Virus record (IMG/VR): IMGVR_UViG_3300020470_003428 | Location: 16,540-80,539 of that record | Length of the DNA: 64,000 nt | From: a virus | Strand: one strand, 5' to 3' | In this document: positions 31,591-39,251 of the stretch, in pieces | Layout: the number at the start of each line of letters is the position of its first letter | Position numbering within the stretch: the first letter of the stretch is position 1 | Made by a program: the position numbers and the translations under genes | The notes under the pieces: model-generated | Seen by the model: the letters and a program-made list of their open reading frames with translations, nothing else | What the model was told of the DNA's origin: nothing | Databases searched by the model: none

Positions 31591-31773
31591 TTAGCTGCTT
31601 CTTCTATTAGTTTTAGGAAGTTTTGCCGATGATCGGATGTCAATTGTGTCAATGTTTCCATCAGGAAATAGGGGTTGTCCGTCTGTATTTAATTGGTATC
31701 TAAGGGAACGCTTATAGCTGCCTTCCCTTAGTCTATATTTTTGACTGTATGTTTTACGTTTATGCTTGCCCAT
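31591..31773 (-). CDS. small basic hypothetical protein
   Basis: 60 residues, Arg/Lys/Ser-rich at both ends (MGKHKRKTYSQKYRLREGSYKR). Overlaps the next gene's end by 14 bases. A nucleic-acid-binding role is possible from charge only. Confidence 0.4.
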   Translation of the reverse strand: MGKHKRKTYSQKYRLREGSYKRSLRYQLNTDGQPLFPDGNIDTIDIRSSAKLPKTNRRSS

Positions 31774-32014
31774 TATCAGGTATTAGCATCGCTTGCGCTA
31801 CTGGAGTGGGTTCTGATTTACCTTCGAACATCACGTAGTACCCTGGGTGAGTACGTCCGTTAGTGTATTTCAGATCTTTTCTGCCACAGATAACACCCTT
31901 CTTGGTGCGAAGGGTTCCATTGCGGTCAGGTTTAAGCACTTTGTCTCCTAATTTGAACTTGGCTCCTTCAGTCTTATTAGACCTCTTCTTGAGCTTGTAA
32001 TTAGTGTCCGGCAT
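31760..32014 (-). CDS. small basic protein, KOW/SH3-like
   Basis: 84 residues from ATG 32014. AKFKLGDKVLKPDRNGTLRTKKGVI and YYVMFEGKS read like a small SH3/KOW-type domain. Overlaps the DUF932-like gene by 14 bases. Not assigned. Confidence 0.45.
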   Translation of the reverse strand: MPDTNYKLKKRSNKTEGAKFKLGDKVLKPDRNGTLRTKKGVICGRKDLKYTNGRTHPGYYVMFEGKSEPTPVAQAMLIPDNGQA

Positions 32015-33080
32015 AGAATTTAACTTTCGGATGGTCAAGCAAGTGGTTAGTAAAGCTAGCATTTAATCTGGCTATTGGGCCATCAAGCTGCTGAGCAAAT
32101 CTTGCTTCGTCCCCATTTTTAACGTGTTTTGTGTGACTTGTAAATTGGGTGACTGCAGAATGAACACTAAACATATTGTTTTGTCTTGTTTCCAGTTCGC
32201 TTCCTATGAGATCTCCTTTGAAGATCCTTTCTAATTGATTCAAGAACTTACTCTTGATCGGAGAGTTAGGGAACTGAAGGGCATGGCCTCTGTCTTCCTC
32301 TGGAATCATATCTTGGAAAAATTCACGCATTAACACAACACCTTCTTCTTGAGAACATGGTGTATTAATCATGCGGATTTTGTCTTTGATATATTGTTCG
32401 CCAGTGGTGATAGCAGCATCCATTGCTTGTTCTACGTCGATAATGTCACGCTTTTGCCTATGACTTACTCTTGTGTCTGACCCTTGTACTCGACGTGTCA
32501 TCCCATTGTCACAAACCAATTCATTTGCATAAACAGTTGCTCTCATGGATTGAGCCTTGAGATAGTTGATGGTGTACATCAAAAAGAAGTCGGTAGTATC
32601 ACCAACTTTTCTTAACTCAGGAGGATTAAGGTTGGTCATCTTAGAAAAGAAGTACAAGACTTTCTGTTCTGGCAACCAACCAATACCATCAAGGGTAATG
32701 TCGGGTTTGTTCTCTATGGATTTCTTGTACCAATTCAATGCGTCTACTGGATTAACAATGAATCTTTTATCTGAGAATTGACCTAACTTATCTCCAGTAT
32801 TGCTTTGATACCAATGGACTACGTTAGGATATTCTTTATCAAAATTTCTAGAGTAAAGAGTTTCAGGCTCTACCGTCCAGTTACAACCAATTGATTTCAA
32901 TTGTTCTTCTGTTGTTTGCCAATCTCTACACTCTGATTTATATCCTTGGAAGAACTTAGCGTCTTCTCGAGTTAACTTACCGGGGACAAATACAGTTGAA
33001 CCTGGGTCATCAATTTCTTTTGTACAGATACCTGCCGTTGTTTGAGAACGAGGCATAGCTTGGGTGGGAGTAATAGTCAT
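32001..33080 (-). CDS. DUF932 (phage/plasmid-like protein)
   Basis: 359 residues. KRFIVNPVDALNWYKKSIENKP, LYTINYLKAQSMRATVYANELVCDN and TRVSHRQKR follow the DUF932 order (Y-x-VNPxEAL...; AxxTPxRVVCxNT; R-x-HTxN). Proteins of this family occur in phages and plasmids near recombination and restriction-related genes, with no known catalytic role. The local matches are clear but Asn and Thr at the diagnostic site vary. Confidence 0.6.
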   Translation of the reverse strand: MTITPTQAMPRSQTTAGICTKEIDDPGSTVFVPGKLTREDAKFFQGYKSECRDWQTTEEQLKSIGCNWTVEPETLYSRNFDKEYPNVVHWYQSNTGDKLGQFSDKRFIVNPVDALNWYKKSIENKPDITLDGIGWLPEQKVLYFFSKMTNLNPPELRKVGDTTDFFLMYTINYLKAQSMRATVYANELVCDNGMTRRVQGSDTRVSHRQKRDIIDVEQAMDAAITTGEQYIKDKIRMINTPCSQEEGVVLMREFFQDMIPEEDRGHALQFPNSPIKSKFLNQLERIFKGDLIGSELETRQNNMFSVHSAVTQFTSHTKHVKNGDEARFAQQLDGPIARLNASFTNHLLDHPKVKFYAGH

Positions 33081-33092
33081 TGAAGGATAGGG

Positions 33093-33326
33093 TTAAGGAC
33101 TTCTGAGTGCTAGATCTGTTGCAATATCTTCAACAATGATCTCAATAGCGGTGAGATCTCTGCGAAGAGAAGGATCTAATTTGGGTTTAATCTTACGTAA
33201 CTTCCCAAGTATGAAAGTTACGTTGTCTTTTGTATTAAGAGGTGGTTGATTCTCCTGTTCTTGAACTCGCTTCAATAAGAGTTTGTTCTGCCTGAACTTC
33301 GTCAAGTCTGTTATCTTGCTCATCAT
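33093..33326 (-). CDS. small hypothetical protein
   Basis: 77 residues; a second ATG lies one codon in. Helical, Leu/Lys/Glu-rich. Its 5' end overlaps the next gene's 3' end by 92 bases in another frame. Not recognised. Confidence 0.4.
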   Translation of the reverse strand: MMSKITDLTKFRQNKLLLKRVQEQENQPPLNTKDNVTFILGKLRKIKPKLDPSLRRDLTAIEIIVEDIATDLALRSP

Positions 33327-33960
33327 TTACACCTATTAATTGTGAGAAAGGAAGAGGTTGATCTAGTTTTCTACAAAGTTCGCAGACTCTATCTTCAAAC
33401 AACAGTGGATCACGAGTGAATGCAGTACCCTGCACTGGTCTGTTATCCGTGTTGAAGATATTGGCAAAGATGCCACCTTTGGATCCTCTAGATGTGTATA
33501 TCGTGCCGTAAATATCCCAGAGGTCAAGATTGTTTGTTATGTGGTAGTCGATAATCGACTCTAAGTCTCCTAACAGGGTTGCAGGTGCGCATTGTATGAG
33601 CTTTTTACCTGTATCAGGGTTAACTAGGCCTCCACATCTCATCTTGAGAATACCTGTGACAACTTCATCTGTTCGCTCAAGATCAGGAAGGATATTGAAC
33701 GTTTGAAAAATGAAGTTTAAATAAGGTGTCTTTTGCCCTTTGCTGAAGTGATGGCTGACTCTAAGGACAGGCTTGCTCCAGAAGACAAGACCTTCGTTTT
33801 TCTCTAGCGTGAACGCTGGATTGTCAGGAGTCTGACCATAACCATAGATACAGCCGGATCCATTAATACCCATGACTACAGTGTTAGTCTCGGGTTTGAA
33901 CTGTCTAGTAGTGTCAACTACAGCAGTATCAGTGGTGAGAGAACTCGTGTTAGAACTCAT
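33235..33960 (-). CDS. hypothetical protein preceded by a leader peptide
   Basis: 241 residues from ATG 33960. A beta-rich Asn/Thr/Gly protein (MGINGSGCIYGYGQTPD, GTIYTSRGSKGGIF). The start is overlapped by a nine-residue leader frame that begins just after the conserved upstream element. Not recognised. Confidence 0.5.
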   Translation of the reverse strand: MSSNTSSLTTDTAVVDTTRQFKPETNTVVMGINGSGCIYGYGQTPDNPAFTLEKNEGLVFWSKPVLRVSHHFSKGQKTPYLNFIFQTFNILPDLERTDEVVTGILKMRCGGLVNPDTGKKLIQCAPATLLGDLESIIDYHITNNLDLWDIYGTIYTSRGSKGGIFANIFNTDNRPVQGTAFTRDPLLFEDRVCELCRKLDQPLPFSQLIGVNDEQDNRLDEVQAEQTLIEASSRTGESTTS

Positions 33961-33979
33961 AAAACAAAAGCAACAACAT
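33950..33979 (-). CDS. nine-residue Leu-rich leader peptide
   Basis: ATG at 33977-33979 directly follows the conserved element (CATCAGTACGTTTT), and the stop overlaps the downstream ATG. It would encode M-L-L-L-L-F-Y-E-F. Coupling or attenuation is possible but not shown. Confidence 0.35.
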   Translation of the reverse strand: MLLLLFYEF

Positions 33980-34009
33980 AAAACGTACTGATGAACAGCC
34001 GCACAAAAA
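33980..34009 (-). promoter_or_regulatory. conserved upstream element (copy 2)
   Basis: In gene sense a short T-run, then GTTCATCAGTACGTTTT to the leader-peptide ATG. The 9-mer is at 33985-33993. No GC-rich stem is obvious upstream here. Confidence 0.55.
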
Positions 34010-34043
34010 GCTCTCCTAAGATAGGAATAATCGCATCTTTCAG

Positions 34044-34571
34044 ATGGAACTACATAACGCTCCTGTACCAGAATCTCCAGACCAACCAAAGTTGGCACTA
34101 ATGGTGCAAGGAGAATCTTACGAAGATAAAGTGGGAGCTATTGGAGAGAAGTTGGTTTTATTAGCTGCGTTTGCCAAAGAATTACAGACACAATCTCACC
34201 TTATTCATTTCAACTACGAAGGATCTAATTTCCTTGCAGTGCATCAGTTCTTAAAGGATCAGTATGAATTACATACAGAGCAATTTGATACCTTAGGCGA
34301 GTTGGTGAGGACTCTTAATTATTGGATGCCTATGTGTTCTAAAGGATTAAAAGAATCGTTAGGTCCTTGCTTCAAGCATTGCGATTGCTACGAGGGAAAT
34401 GCAATGCTGGCTACGTATTATAGAAATCTAGAATCATTCTCTAGCATGGTCAAGATGGTTGAACCAGCTGCTCAAGAAACACAGCATTACGATATTGCTA
34501 ATTATCTAGGCGAATTGATTGGTCAGATATGGAAAACTTGCTGGATGGTTAAAGCTACTCTGAAGAATTAG
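34044..34571 (+). CDS. Dps-like ferritin
   Basis: 175 residues. LLAAFAKELQTQSHLIHFNYEGSNFLAVHQFLKDQYELH matches the Dps helix A-B region, and FDTLGELVRTL the next helix. Ferroxidase residues equivalent to E. coli Dps: His55, His67, Asp82 and Glu86 are present, but the Asp47 equivalent is Lys71. Dps cages bind DNA and detoxify iron and peroxide. A phage copy might protect phage DNA from peroxide. Iron oxidation may be impaired by the lost ligand. Confidence 0.6.
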   Translation: MELHNAPVPESPDQPKLALMVQGESYEDKVGAIGEKLVLLAAFAKELQTQSHLIHFNYEGSNFLAVHQFLKDQYELHTEQFDTLGELVRTLNYWMPMCSKGLKESLGPCFKHCDCYEGNAMLATYYRNLESFSSMVKMVEPAAQETQHYDIANYLGELIGQIWKTCWMVKATLKN

Positions 34572-34878
34572 AGCCATCGAAATCTTCTATTGCTTGTTCA
34601 AAATCACTTGCTGTGAGTTCAGCTGGTTTATCAGATGGCAACGTATGAATCACAGGTGGTTTACTACTAGTAATATTTTCTTCTTCTTCGGTATTGCATA
34701 GCCATTTAACAATAGTGACAGGAAAGGTTAGAGACTGTTCTTCTCTACCTCTGACTTCTAGCATTATTTTGGATGTCAGCCATCCTATTAATGCTTCCTT
34801 AGTAGCGAATGTATCTAATTCTTCCGACTTAGGACCAGAAACGCCTTGTCTTACTGCGTATACTTGTTGAAGGGGCAT
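34555..34878 (-). CDS. hypothetical protein
   Basis: 107 residues, acidic C-terminus (DFEQAIEDFDGSNSSE). Tail-to-tail with the Dps-like gene, overlapping by 17 bases. Not recognised. Confidence 0.5.
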   Translation of the reverse strand: MPLQQVYAVRQGVSGPKSEELDTFATKEALIGWLTSKIMLEVRGREEQSLTFPVTIVKWLCNTEEEENITSSKPPVIHTLPSDKPAELTASDFEQAIEDFDGSNSSE

Positions 34879-34907
34879 AGCCTTGTTTGATCTGACAATA
34901 TATTAGT

Positions 34908-35096
34908 TCAACTGTAGTCATATGTCGGTAGAACTTGCCACACATCTGCTGAGCCTCTTTTGCAGGCTGGAATAGTTTTCAGAAATCTTTCCATGGCTGT
35001 ATGAGACGTACATCCATACGCTAAGAAATGGAAGGGAAACGACTCCCCTGGCGGTCGGTATCGAACTTGCCAGTCACCTAAGTATGTGTGTTGCAT
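34908..35096 (-). CDS. small hypothetical protein
   Basis: 62 residues with several Trp, Tyr and His (LGDWQVRYRPPGESFPFHFLAY). A compact beta-type domain is likely. Not recognised. Confidence 0.45.
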   Translation of the reverse strand: MQHTYLGDWQVRYRPPGESFPFHFLAYGCTSHTAMERFLKTIPACKRGSADVWQVLPTYDYS

Positions 35097-35097
35097 A

Positions 35098-35301
35098 TCA
35101 GTAAGATGGAACGTCTAAAAAAGCTTCGTCTTTACAATCGCTAGAGCAGGTTTGGTCGTTGAGAGCGCATTCAGATAAGCATTCAAAGTATTGATCTATT
35201 TCATCTAGTTGAGTCGCGTCTTTAGGTAGGAGAGTGGGTGAAATGGTCTTCATGTTGGTGCCTCCCTGCGTGTCTGTGTTTGGCTTTTCTCTGGATACCA
35301 T
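35098..35301 (-). CDS. small Cys-containing hypothetical protein
   Basis: 67 residues with four Cys in the second half (ECLSECALNDQTCSSDCKDEAF), a CxxxC...CxxxC pattern. It could be a disulphide or metal knot. Stop just before the next gene's start. Not recognised. Confidence 0.45.
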   Translation of the reverse strand: MVSREKPNTDTQGGTNMKTISPTLLPKDATQLDEIDQYFECLSECALNDQTCSSDCKDEAFLDVPSY

Positions 35302-35389
35302 AGAGAATAATAAACCAGGAAAAGAATCCTAATAAGTCTAAGAAAGTCATAAAAATAATTCCAGTAGTGAAAACAATAGTCTGCTAGTA

Positions 35390-35518
35390 TTACCTGCCTC
35401 GGGGAATTAAAGTGATATTTTTAACTGCACTTCCTTTCGTCCACTTGATTCTCACCCTGTGAGCAGGGAACTTGTAGGATAATTTAACCCATTGGATGAA
35501 GCGTTTGAAATGTTTCAT
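35390..35518 (-). CDS. 42-residue basic protein
   Basis: ATG 35518 overlaps the upstream stop (ATGA), so it is translationally coupled. Very basic, with KHFKRFIQWVKLSYKFPAHR. Not recognised; a nucleic-acid-binding role is only suggested by charge. Confidence 0.5.
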   Translation of the reverse strand: MKHFKRFIQWVKLSYKFPAHRVRIKWTKGSAVKNITLIPRGR

Positions 35519-35748
35519 AAATCTATAAGTTCTTTAATGAGTAGATATTCTGTCTGGGCATTACGCCAAGGAATTAGTTTGGCATGTCCTCCTGCTCCTT
35601 TCTTGAAAGAATAAGAGAGGACTCGACTGCCTGATCTTTTCCATGCGTAACAATCCCTTTGGTCTTTAGAGCAAACAGAAATAGTTTTACCTAGTTCTAG
35701 CTCTAAGAGAACACTTTTGCGAAGATGATCATCGTTGTTCTTCTTCAT
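35515..35748 (-). CDS. small hypothetical protein
   Basis: 77 residues, with a mixed Lys/Ser/Gly middle. Overlaps both neighbours, so it is part of an operon. Not recognised. Confidence 0.45.
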   Translation of the reverse strand: MKKNNDDHLRKSVLLELELGKTISVCSKDQRDCYAWKRSGSRVLSYSFKKGAGGHAKLIPWRNAQTEYLLIKELIDL

Positions 35749-35971
35749 TTTCTTTGCGTTCCTCCTCGAAGAAATGTTCTAAGGCAGGATCTCCTATGCA
35801 ATGTTGAATGTTATAGGAGTCCAAGGTATAAGGAGGTGGATAGTCGCTTTTGATAGGCCATTCCACCTCCGGAGAGATAGTGATCTCTTCTGGTAATGGC
35901 TCAATAGAACTGTCTGCAATCTTTCCATCCTTAATAGTGAGAATGATTTTGTAATCTTGCATCGTATTCAA
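35729..35971 (-). CDS. small acidic hypothetical protein
   Basis: 80 residues, acidic C-terminus (FFEEERKENEEEQR), beta-like N-terminus (YKIILTIKDGKIAD). Overlaps the next gene by 20 bases. Not recognised. Confidence 0.45.
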   Translation of the reverse strand: MNTMQDYKIILTIKDGKIADSSIEPLPEEITISPEVEWPIKSDYPPPYTLDSYNIQHCIGDPALEHFFEEERKENEEEQR

Positions 35972-35993
35972 TACCTATTGAGACATATATTAG

Positions 35994-36653
35994 TTATGTA
36001 TCAGCCTCTTGGCTAAATTGTCGTTGCCTTCTGATTTGGCCGTTAGCAATAAAGTCTTTACCACTGTTAATGGCACAGGAGACAACGGATCTTTGAATAT
36101 GGTCGACTGTGAAAGCAGGTTTGCATCCTAAGCGTTTAGCAGCATAAAGCATGCCATCGCATAGTTGCTCAATCATGTACTTAAAGTCTGGGTCCAACTG
36201 TCCAAAAGAGTCAGTGGTATTGATACCATCTGCTCCGTAGTTGTCTGGGTAACCTTCAAATCCAGCTTCTTGCCAGTCTGTTGAAATGAACGTAGAGTCG
36301 TCTTCCATTTTCGTGTTGCTTGCTTGTTGCTCGTCGCTAAAAAGGAGTACGTCGACGCCGAGGTCACGGTCGTATTGGATTCTTGTTGTGTAATGGTTTC
36401 CTTCGATTGGAGTTCCATCTGTGCTGAATGGCTCTCCTTTCTTGAATAACTCAGCGACTCTTTCTCGTGCTGATGCAGGGAACGCGACTGTTGCATGGAC
36501 AGGTGCTCCGTTCCTTCCTCTGACGAGGTAGTCGAACCTAACGAACCAATATCCTGCGTGTGCAGGTTTTGATTTGACGCAGGCTGATGGGACTCCTGTG
36601 AATTTGTGGAAGGACTTGTAAGGTGTTTTGGCTTTCGTAGGGGTGGTAACCAT
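35994..36653 (-). CDS. hypothetical protein
   Basis: 219 residues. AGYWFVRFDYLVRGRNGAPVHATVAFP is a beta-rich core; the tail is basic (RRQRQFSQE). No family recognised. Its first 481 bases are shared, in another frame, with the gene at 36173-36856. Confidence 0.5.
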   Translation of the reverse strand: MVTTPTKAKTPYKSFHKFTGVPSACVKSKPAHAGYWFVRFDYLVRGRNGAPVHATVAFPASARERVAELFKKGEPFSTDGTPIEGNHYTTRIQYDRDLGVDVLLFSDEQQASNTKMEDDSTFISTDWQEAGFEGYPDNYGADGINTTDSFGQLDPDFKYMIEQLCDGMLYAAKRLGCKPAFTVDHIQRSVVSCAINSGKDFIANGQIRRQRQFSQEADT

Positions 36654-36856
36654 TTGACTGAATAGGTGGGTGGGATGAAATGGGTAACGATAGCTTCTAT
36701 GTCTCGAAGACAGAAAACAATAGAGTCTCCTTGTCTGGAGGAGTTGCCTCCGACAAATACATCAGTCCATAGGAAAGCTAACGCTTCTTGCGTAACAGGA
36801 GTAAGGAAAACTTCACTAGCTCCTTTACGTGTTGAGACTAAGAAGTCATGTGTCAT
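36173..36856 (-). CDS. hypothetical protein with long same-strand overprint
   Basis: 227 residues. The first about 68 residues (DIEAIVTHFIPPTYSV end) look like an independent small domain. The remaining 159 are Ser/Thr/Gln-rich and entirely overprinted on the neighbour gene. The real C-terminus may be that low-complexity tail. Start ATG 36856 overlaps the Gp157-like stop. Confidence 0.45.
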   Translation of the reverse strand: MTHDFLVSTRKGASEVFLTPVTQEALAFLWTDVFVGGNSSRQGDSIVFCLRDIEAIVTHFIPPTYSVKWLPPLRKPKHLTSPSTNSQESHQPASNQNLHTQDIGSLGSTTSSEEGTEHLSMQQSRSLHQHEKESLSYSRKESHSAQMELQSKETITQQESNTTVTSASTYSFLATSNKQATRKWKTTLRSFQQTGKKLDLKVTQTTTEQMVSIPLTLLDSWTQTLST

Positions 36857-37515
36857 TCGAATCTAAAAGCTCGACGATTGTGCATCTTAACTCCTTGGAA
36901 TTGAACTCCATGTTTAAGGTGGTCTTTGATGGCTGATTTCTTAATAGAAACAGATACTTCTTTACAATCAAGAGGTATTTCTTCCCAATCGATATTGTCG
37001 TAGTCGATATCAATGACATTAGAAACCATCTTGGACTTCATCTCGAAGCTTGGAAAGCTGTATTTAGTTTCGTTCGGATGTAAGACGCTCATAACATCTA
37101 GGATCCTTTCCTCTATTTGATCAGCCTTGCGTTGAGCTTCCGAAGCTAAAGCATTTAGTCTCTTGACTTCTTGCTTACGTGCTTGCACCAAGGAGAGATA
37201 TTTCTGCCTGAGGTGAAGGATACGATCAGCTTCTTGTTCGAACTGTTCAGACTTACTTAAATACTCCTGAATGCTCTGATATAATTCATCTCTTTCTTCG
37301 TCTGTTTCTACATCTGCAAGTGAATCTATTAAGATCTCAATCGGACTTAAAGATCCTTTGCTTTGAATGTCGAGGTCGAAGGATGAAATCTGGGACTTTA
37401 GTTGGTTGGAGATCCCCTTCGCAGAGGTCACCGGAGTAGAGGGCGAGGCAGTAGTTACCTGCGTCTTCTGTTGTGTCGAAGCTTTCGACCCATTGGAGGT
37501 TGGTTTTGTGGTCAT
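36853..37515 (-). CDS. Siphovirus Gp157-like protein
   Basis: 220 residues. The C-terminal half fits Gp157: a coiled-coil helix LVQARKQEVKRLNALASEAQRKA, then SFEMKSKMVSN, and VSVSIKKSAIKDHLKHGVQFQG, then HNRRAFRFE (compare KKAIKEALKAGxxVxGAxLVQRRSLRIR). The N-terminal 60 are a Ser/Thr/Gln linker. The family accompanies recombination/replication genes in phages; mechanism unknown. Confidence 0.6.
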   Translation of the reverse strand: MTTKPTSNGSKASTQQKTQVTTASPSTPVTSAKGISNQLKSQISSFDLDIQSKGSLSPIEILIDSLADVETDEERDELYQSIQEYLSKSEQFEQEADRILHLRQKYLSLVQARKQEVKRLNALASEAQRKADQIEERILDVMSVLHPNETKYSFPSFEMKSKMVSNVIDIDYDNIDWEEIPLDCKEVSVSIKKSAIKDHLKHGVQFQGVKMHNRRAFRFE

Positions 37516-37699
37516 GAATTTGAATCCTTTTGAAATTGTCTCGATAAGGAGTGGCTGTGTATCTATCCATGGGTTCTACCGAGTCTTGAGGTAAGTAGGC
37601 AGACCAATGAACGTACACGTCTTGCTTTGGGCTGTGGAATATCCTGAAGGGATTCATGTGAACTATCAATCGCTTCAAGAAGTTGTTGAATTCCGTCAT
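37337..37699 (-). CDS. hypothetical protein
   Basis: 120 residues from ATG 37699 (an ATG at 37657 is alternative). It overlaps the Gp157-like gene by 179 bases on the same strand. Aromatic-rich middle (YVHWSAYLPQDSVEPMDRY). Not recognised. Confidence 0.4.
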   Translation of the reverse strand: MTEFNNFLKRLIVHMNPFRIFHSPKQDVYVHWSAYLPQDSVEPMDRYTATPYRDNFKRIQIHDHKTNLQWVESFDTTEDAGNYCLALYSGDLCEGDLQPTKVPDFILRPRHSKQRIFKSD

Positions 37700-37787
37700 T
37701 GCGGCAATTGATCTTAGAAGCAGAACCATGTGCTAGCATTTCTAACTTGTAGGTAATTAGATGATGCCGAATAAAACAAGTTTTGGG

Positions 37788-37859
37788 TAGTCCTGGTCTT
37801 AAGCTTTAGCCAGAAAAGTGGAGCAGACCATCCACAAGATTGGATTGCAGCCAGGACTA
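37788..37859. ncRNA. 72-base cloverleaf-like inverted repeat
   Basis: Outer nine-base stem TAGTCCTGG (37788-37796) with CCAGGACTA (37851-37859). Inner hairpin GTGGA/TCCAC (37818-37835). The length matches a tRNA, but I find no D-arm or T-arm sequence and no CCA, so it is not called a tRNA. Could be an RNA processing or regulatory element. Confidence 0.35.
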
Positions 37860-37866
37860 TCACTTG

Positions 37867-38283
37867 TTATGCAGCAGCAGTGGCTTGCTTCTTGGCAGTA
37901 TTATTCTTAGCAATGGCAGCATTGTCAGCGGCTGACTGTTGAACCATCTTTGCTATGTACTCGCCAGAGATTGTCCAGCCTTGGTAGACTCTAGTTTCGT
38001 AGGTCTGACCTGTGGTAGGACATGTGAAGTCTTCTCCTTCTACAACTGGGCATGACATCAGTTCAGCGACAGAAGTCTTTTTGATGATCTCAGCACAGTC
38101 TTCATAGGAAGTTTTGAAAACTCTAGGGATACCTTCGTACTTACCACCGAGTCGGTTAAGTTGCCATGCGTTGACAGTGGCACCACCTTCTCTGTATCGG
38201 TAATACGTAAGGAGACCACCGAAGAACTCTGCAAATGCAGGATCATCTTTGGTGTAGAAATTGGGTTTGGTTTTGGTGTTCAT
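37867..38283 (-). CDS. hypothetical protein
   Basis: 138 residues from ATG 38283; an in-frame TTG at 38304 would add seven residues. Contains AFFGGLLTYYRYREGGATVNAWQ-like beta segment and an Ala-rich end. Preceded by the conserved element 40 bases upstream. Not recognised. Confidence 0.5.
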   Translation of the reverse strand: MNTKTKPNFYTKDDPAFAEFFGGLLTYYRYREGGATVNAWQLNRLGGKYEGIPRVFKTSYEDCAEIIKKTSVAELMSCPVVEGEDFTCPTTGQTYETRVYQGWTISGEYIAKMVQQSAADNAAIAKNNTAKKQATAAA

Positions 38284-38319
38284 TGTGATTGTGAACGTGA
38301 ACAACCCCCATCATCAACA

Positions 38320-38341
38320 CAAAAAGTACTGATGAAAAAGG
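38320..38341 (-). promoter_or_regulatory. conserved upstream element (copy 3)
   Basis: CTTTTTCATCAGTACTTTTT in gene sense; 9-mer at 38326-38334. Here there is no terminator stem beside it and 40 bases separate it from the ATG. Confidence 0.55.
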
Positions 38342-38355
38342 TCAAATAAGAAAAT

Positions 38356-38391
38356 GAAACAACGTTAAACTATAGAGAGAACGGTTGTTTC
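38356..38391 (+). promoter_or_regulatory. perfect inverted repeat before the gene at 38401
   Basis: GAAACAAC (38356-38363) and GTTGTTTC (38384-38391) flank a 20-base AT-rich spacer containing TATAGA. It lies in the divergent gap ahead of the rightward gene, so it may be its operator or leader hairpin. Confidence 0.45.
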
Positions 38392-38400
38392 ATTGAATCG

Positions 38401-39024
38401 ATGGCTGAACAGAGGGTAAGACGTAGAGACATAGCAATGGCTGCTCTACAGGAGAAATTAGCTGAACTACAGCAGAAGGTTGGAAATATTCCACAAGGTA
38501 TTACCGATAAAGCTCAGTCATTAGAGCAAATGGTGATAAATCAAGCATCTGATAGGGCTCGTAACGCTAGAACTCAGCAGATTAGTAATATTTCTGGGGG
38601 ATATAGGCGTCAAGCAGAGAAAGGAAATGAGCAGATATTCAAATTATTAGCAGCTGCAATATTCGAGGAGGCAAATGATGTGACTGTCGCTGCTGTTAAA
38701 CAACGCATAGGAACACACGGATTAGATTCTGTAGTTCAGGAAGCTGCAAAGAATACAGCTAGACCAAAATACAGTGTTAATACTGCATATCAATCTGTTA
38801 ACGAGGCAATTGCTAATGATCCAAATATCAGAAGAGTAGGTGGACCCGTAGCGGCAGCAGCTGGTGCAGTAGCAGGAACTGGAGCATTAATGGAATGGAA
38901 TGATCCTGACAGAGGTTTTGCAATCGTAGCTGGACCTAATGTCAATCAGGCAGCGATGCAGGATATCATAGAATTCCTAGAGAATGGTGATCCTCTAAGA
39001 AGAGAGACAGAAACAATCGCATGA
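38401..39024 (+). CDS. hypothetical protein of virion-block style
   Basis: 207 residues. Coiled-coil start, then an Ala/Gly-rich hydrophobic stretch near residue 147 (VAAAAGAVAGTGALM). It is one of a pair of rightward genes inside a leftward block and resembles the late structural proteins in composition. Not recognised. Confidence 0.5.
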   Translation: MAEQRVRRRDIAMAALQEKLAELQQKVGNIPQGITDKAQSLEQMVINQASDRARNARTQQISNISGGYRRQAEKGNEQIFKLLAAAIFEEANDVTVAAVKQRIGTHGLDSVVQEAAKNTARPKYSVNTAYQSVNEAIANDPNIRRVGGPVAAAAGAVAGTGALMEWNDPDRGFAIVAGPNVNQAAMQDIIEFLENGDPLRRETETIA

Positions 39025-39251
39025 GATTAGCTGGCGACCTATTTGATTTTGATCTGACCGAGGGTTTAACTGCAGGTAATATTGACAGCCTGAGGCGTGG
39101 CTTCAGGGCTGACAAGATGATACCTAGGTCTTTAACTCGTGGTTTCTATGATATTAAAGATATACAGAGGAATGAGATGGCTCCTGAGAATAGCGAGCCT
39201 GAATATACATTGACAGGTGCTTACCAGCCTGAAGTCACCTATGGGCTTTAA
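39021..39251 (+). CDS. hypothetical protein
   Basis: 76 residues. ATG overlaps the previous stop (GCATGA). Contains a LFDFDLTEGLTAGNIDSLRRG pattern and an acidic end. Converges with the oxygenase gene, overlapping by four bases. Not recognised. Confidence 0.5.
   Translation: MRLAGDLFDFDLTEGLTAGNIDSLRRGFRADKMIPRSLTRGFYDIKDIQRNEMAPENSEPEYTLTGAYQPEVTYGL

Noticed and set aside
37788-37859. tRNA call for the 72-base inverted repeat
   Set aside because: No T-arm (GTTCGA-like), no D-arm, no sensible anticodon loop and no CCA; kept only as an unusual inverted repeat.
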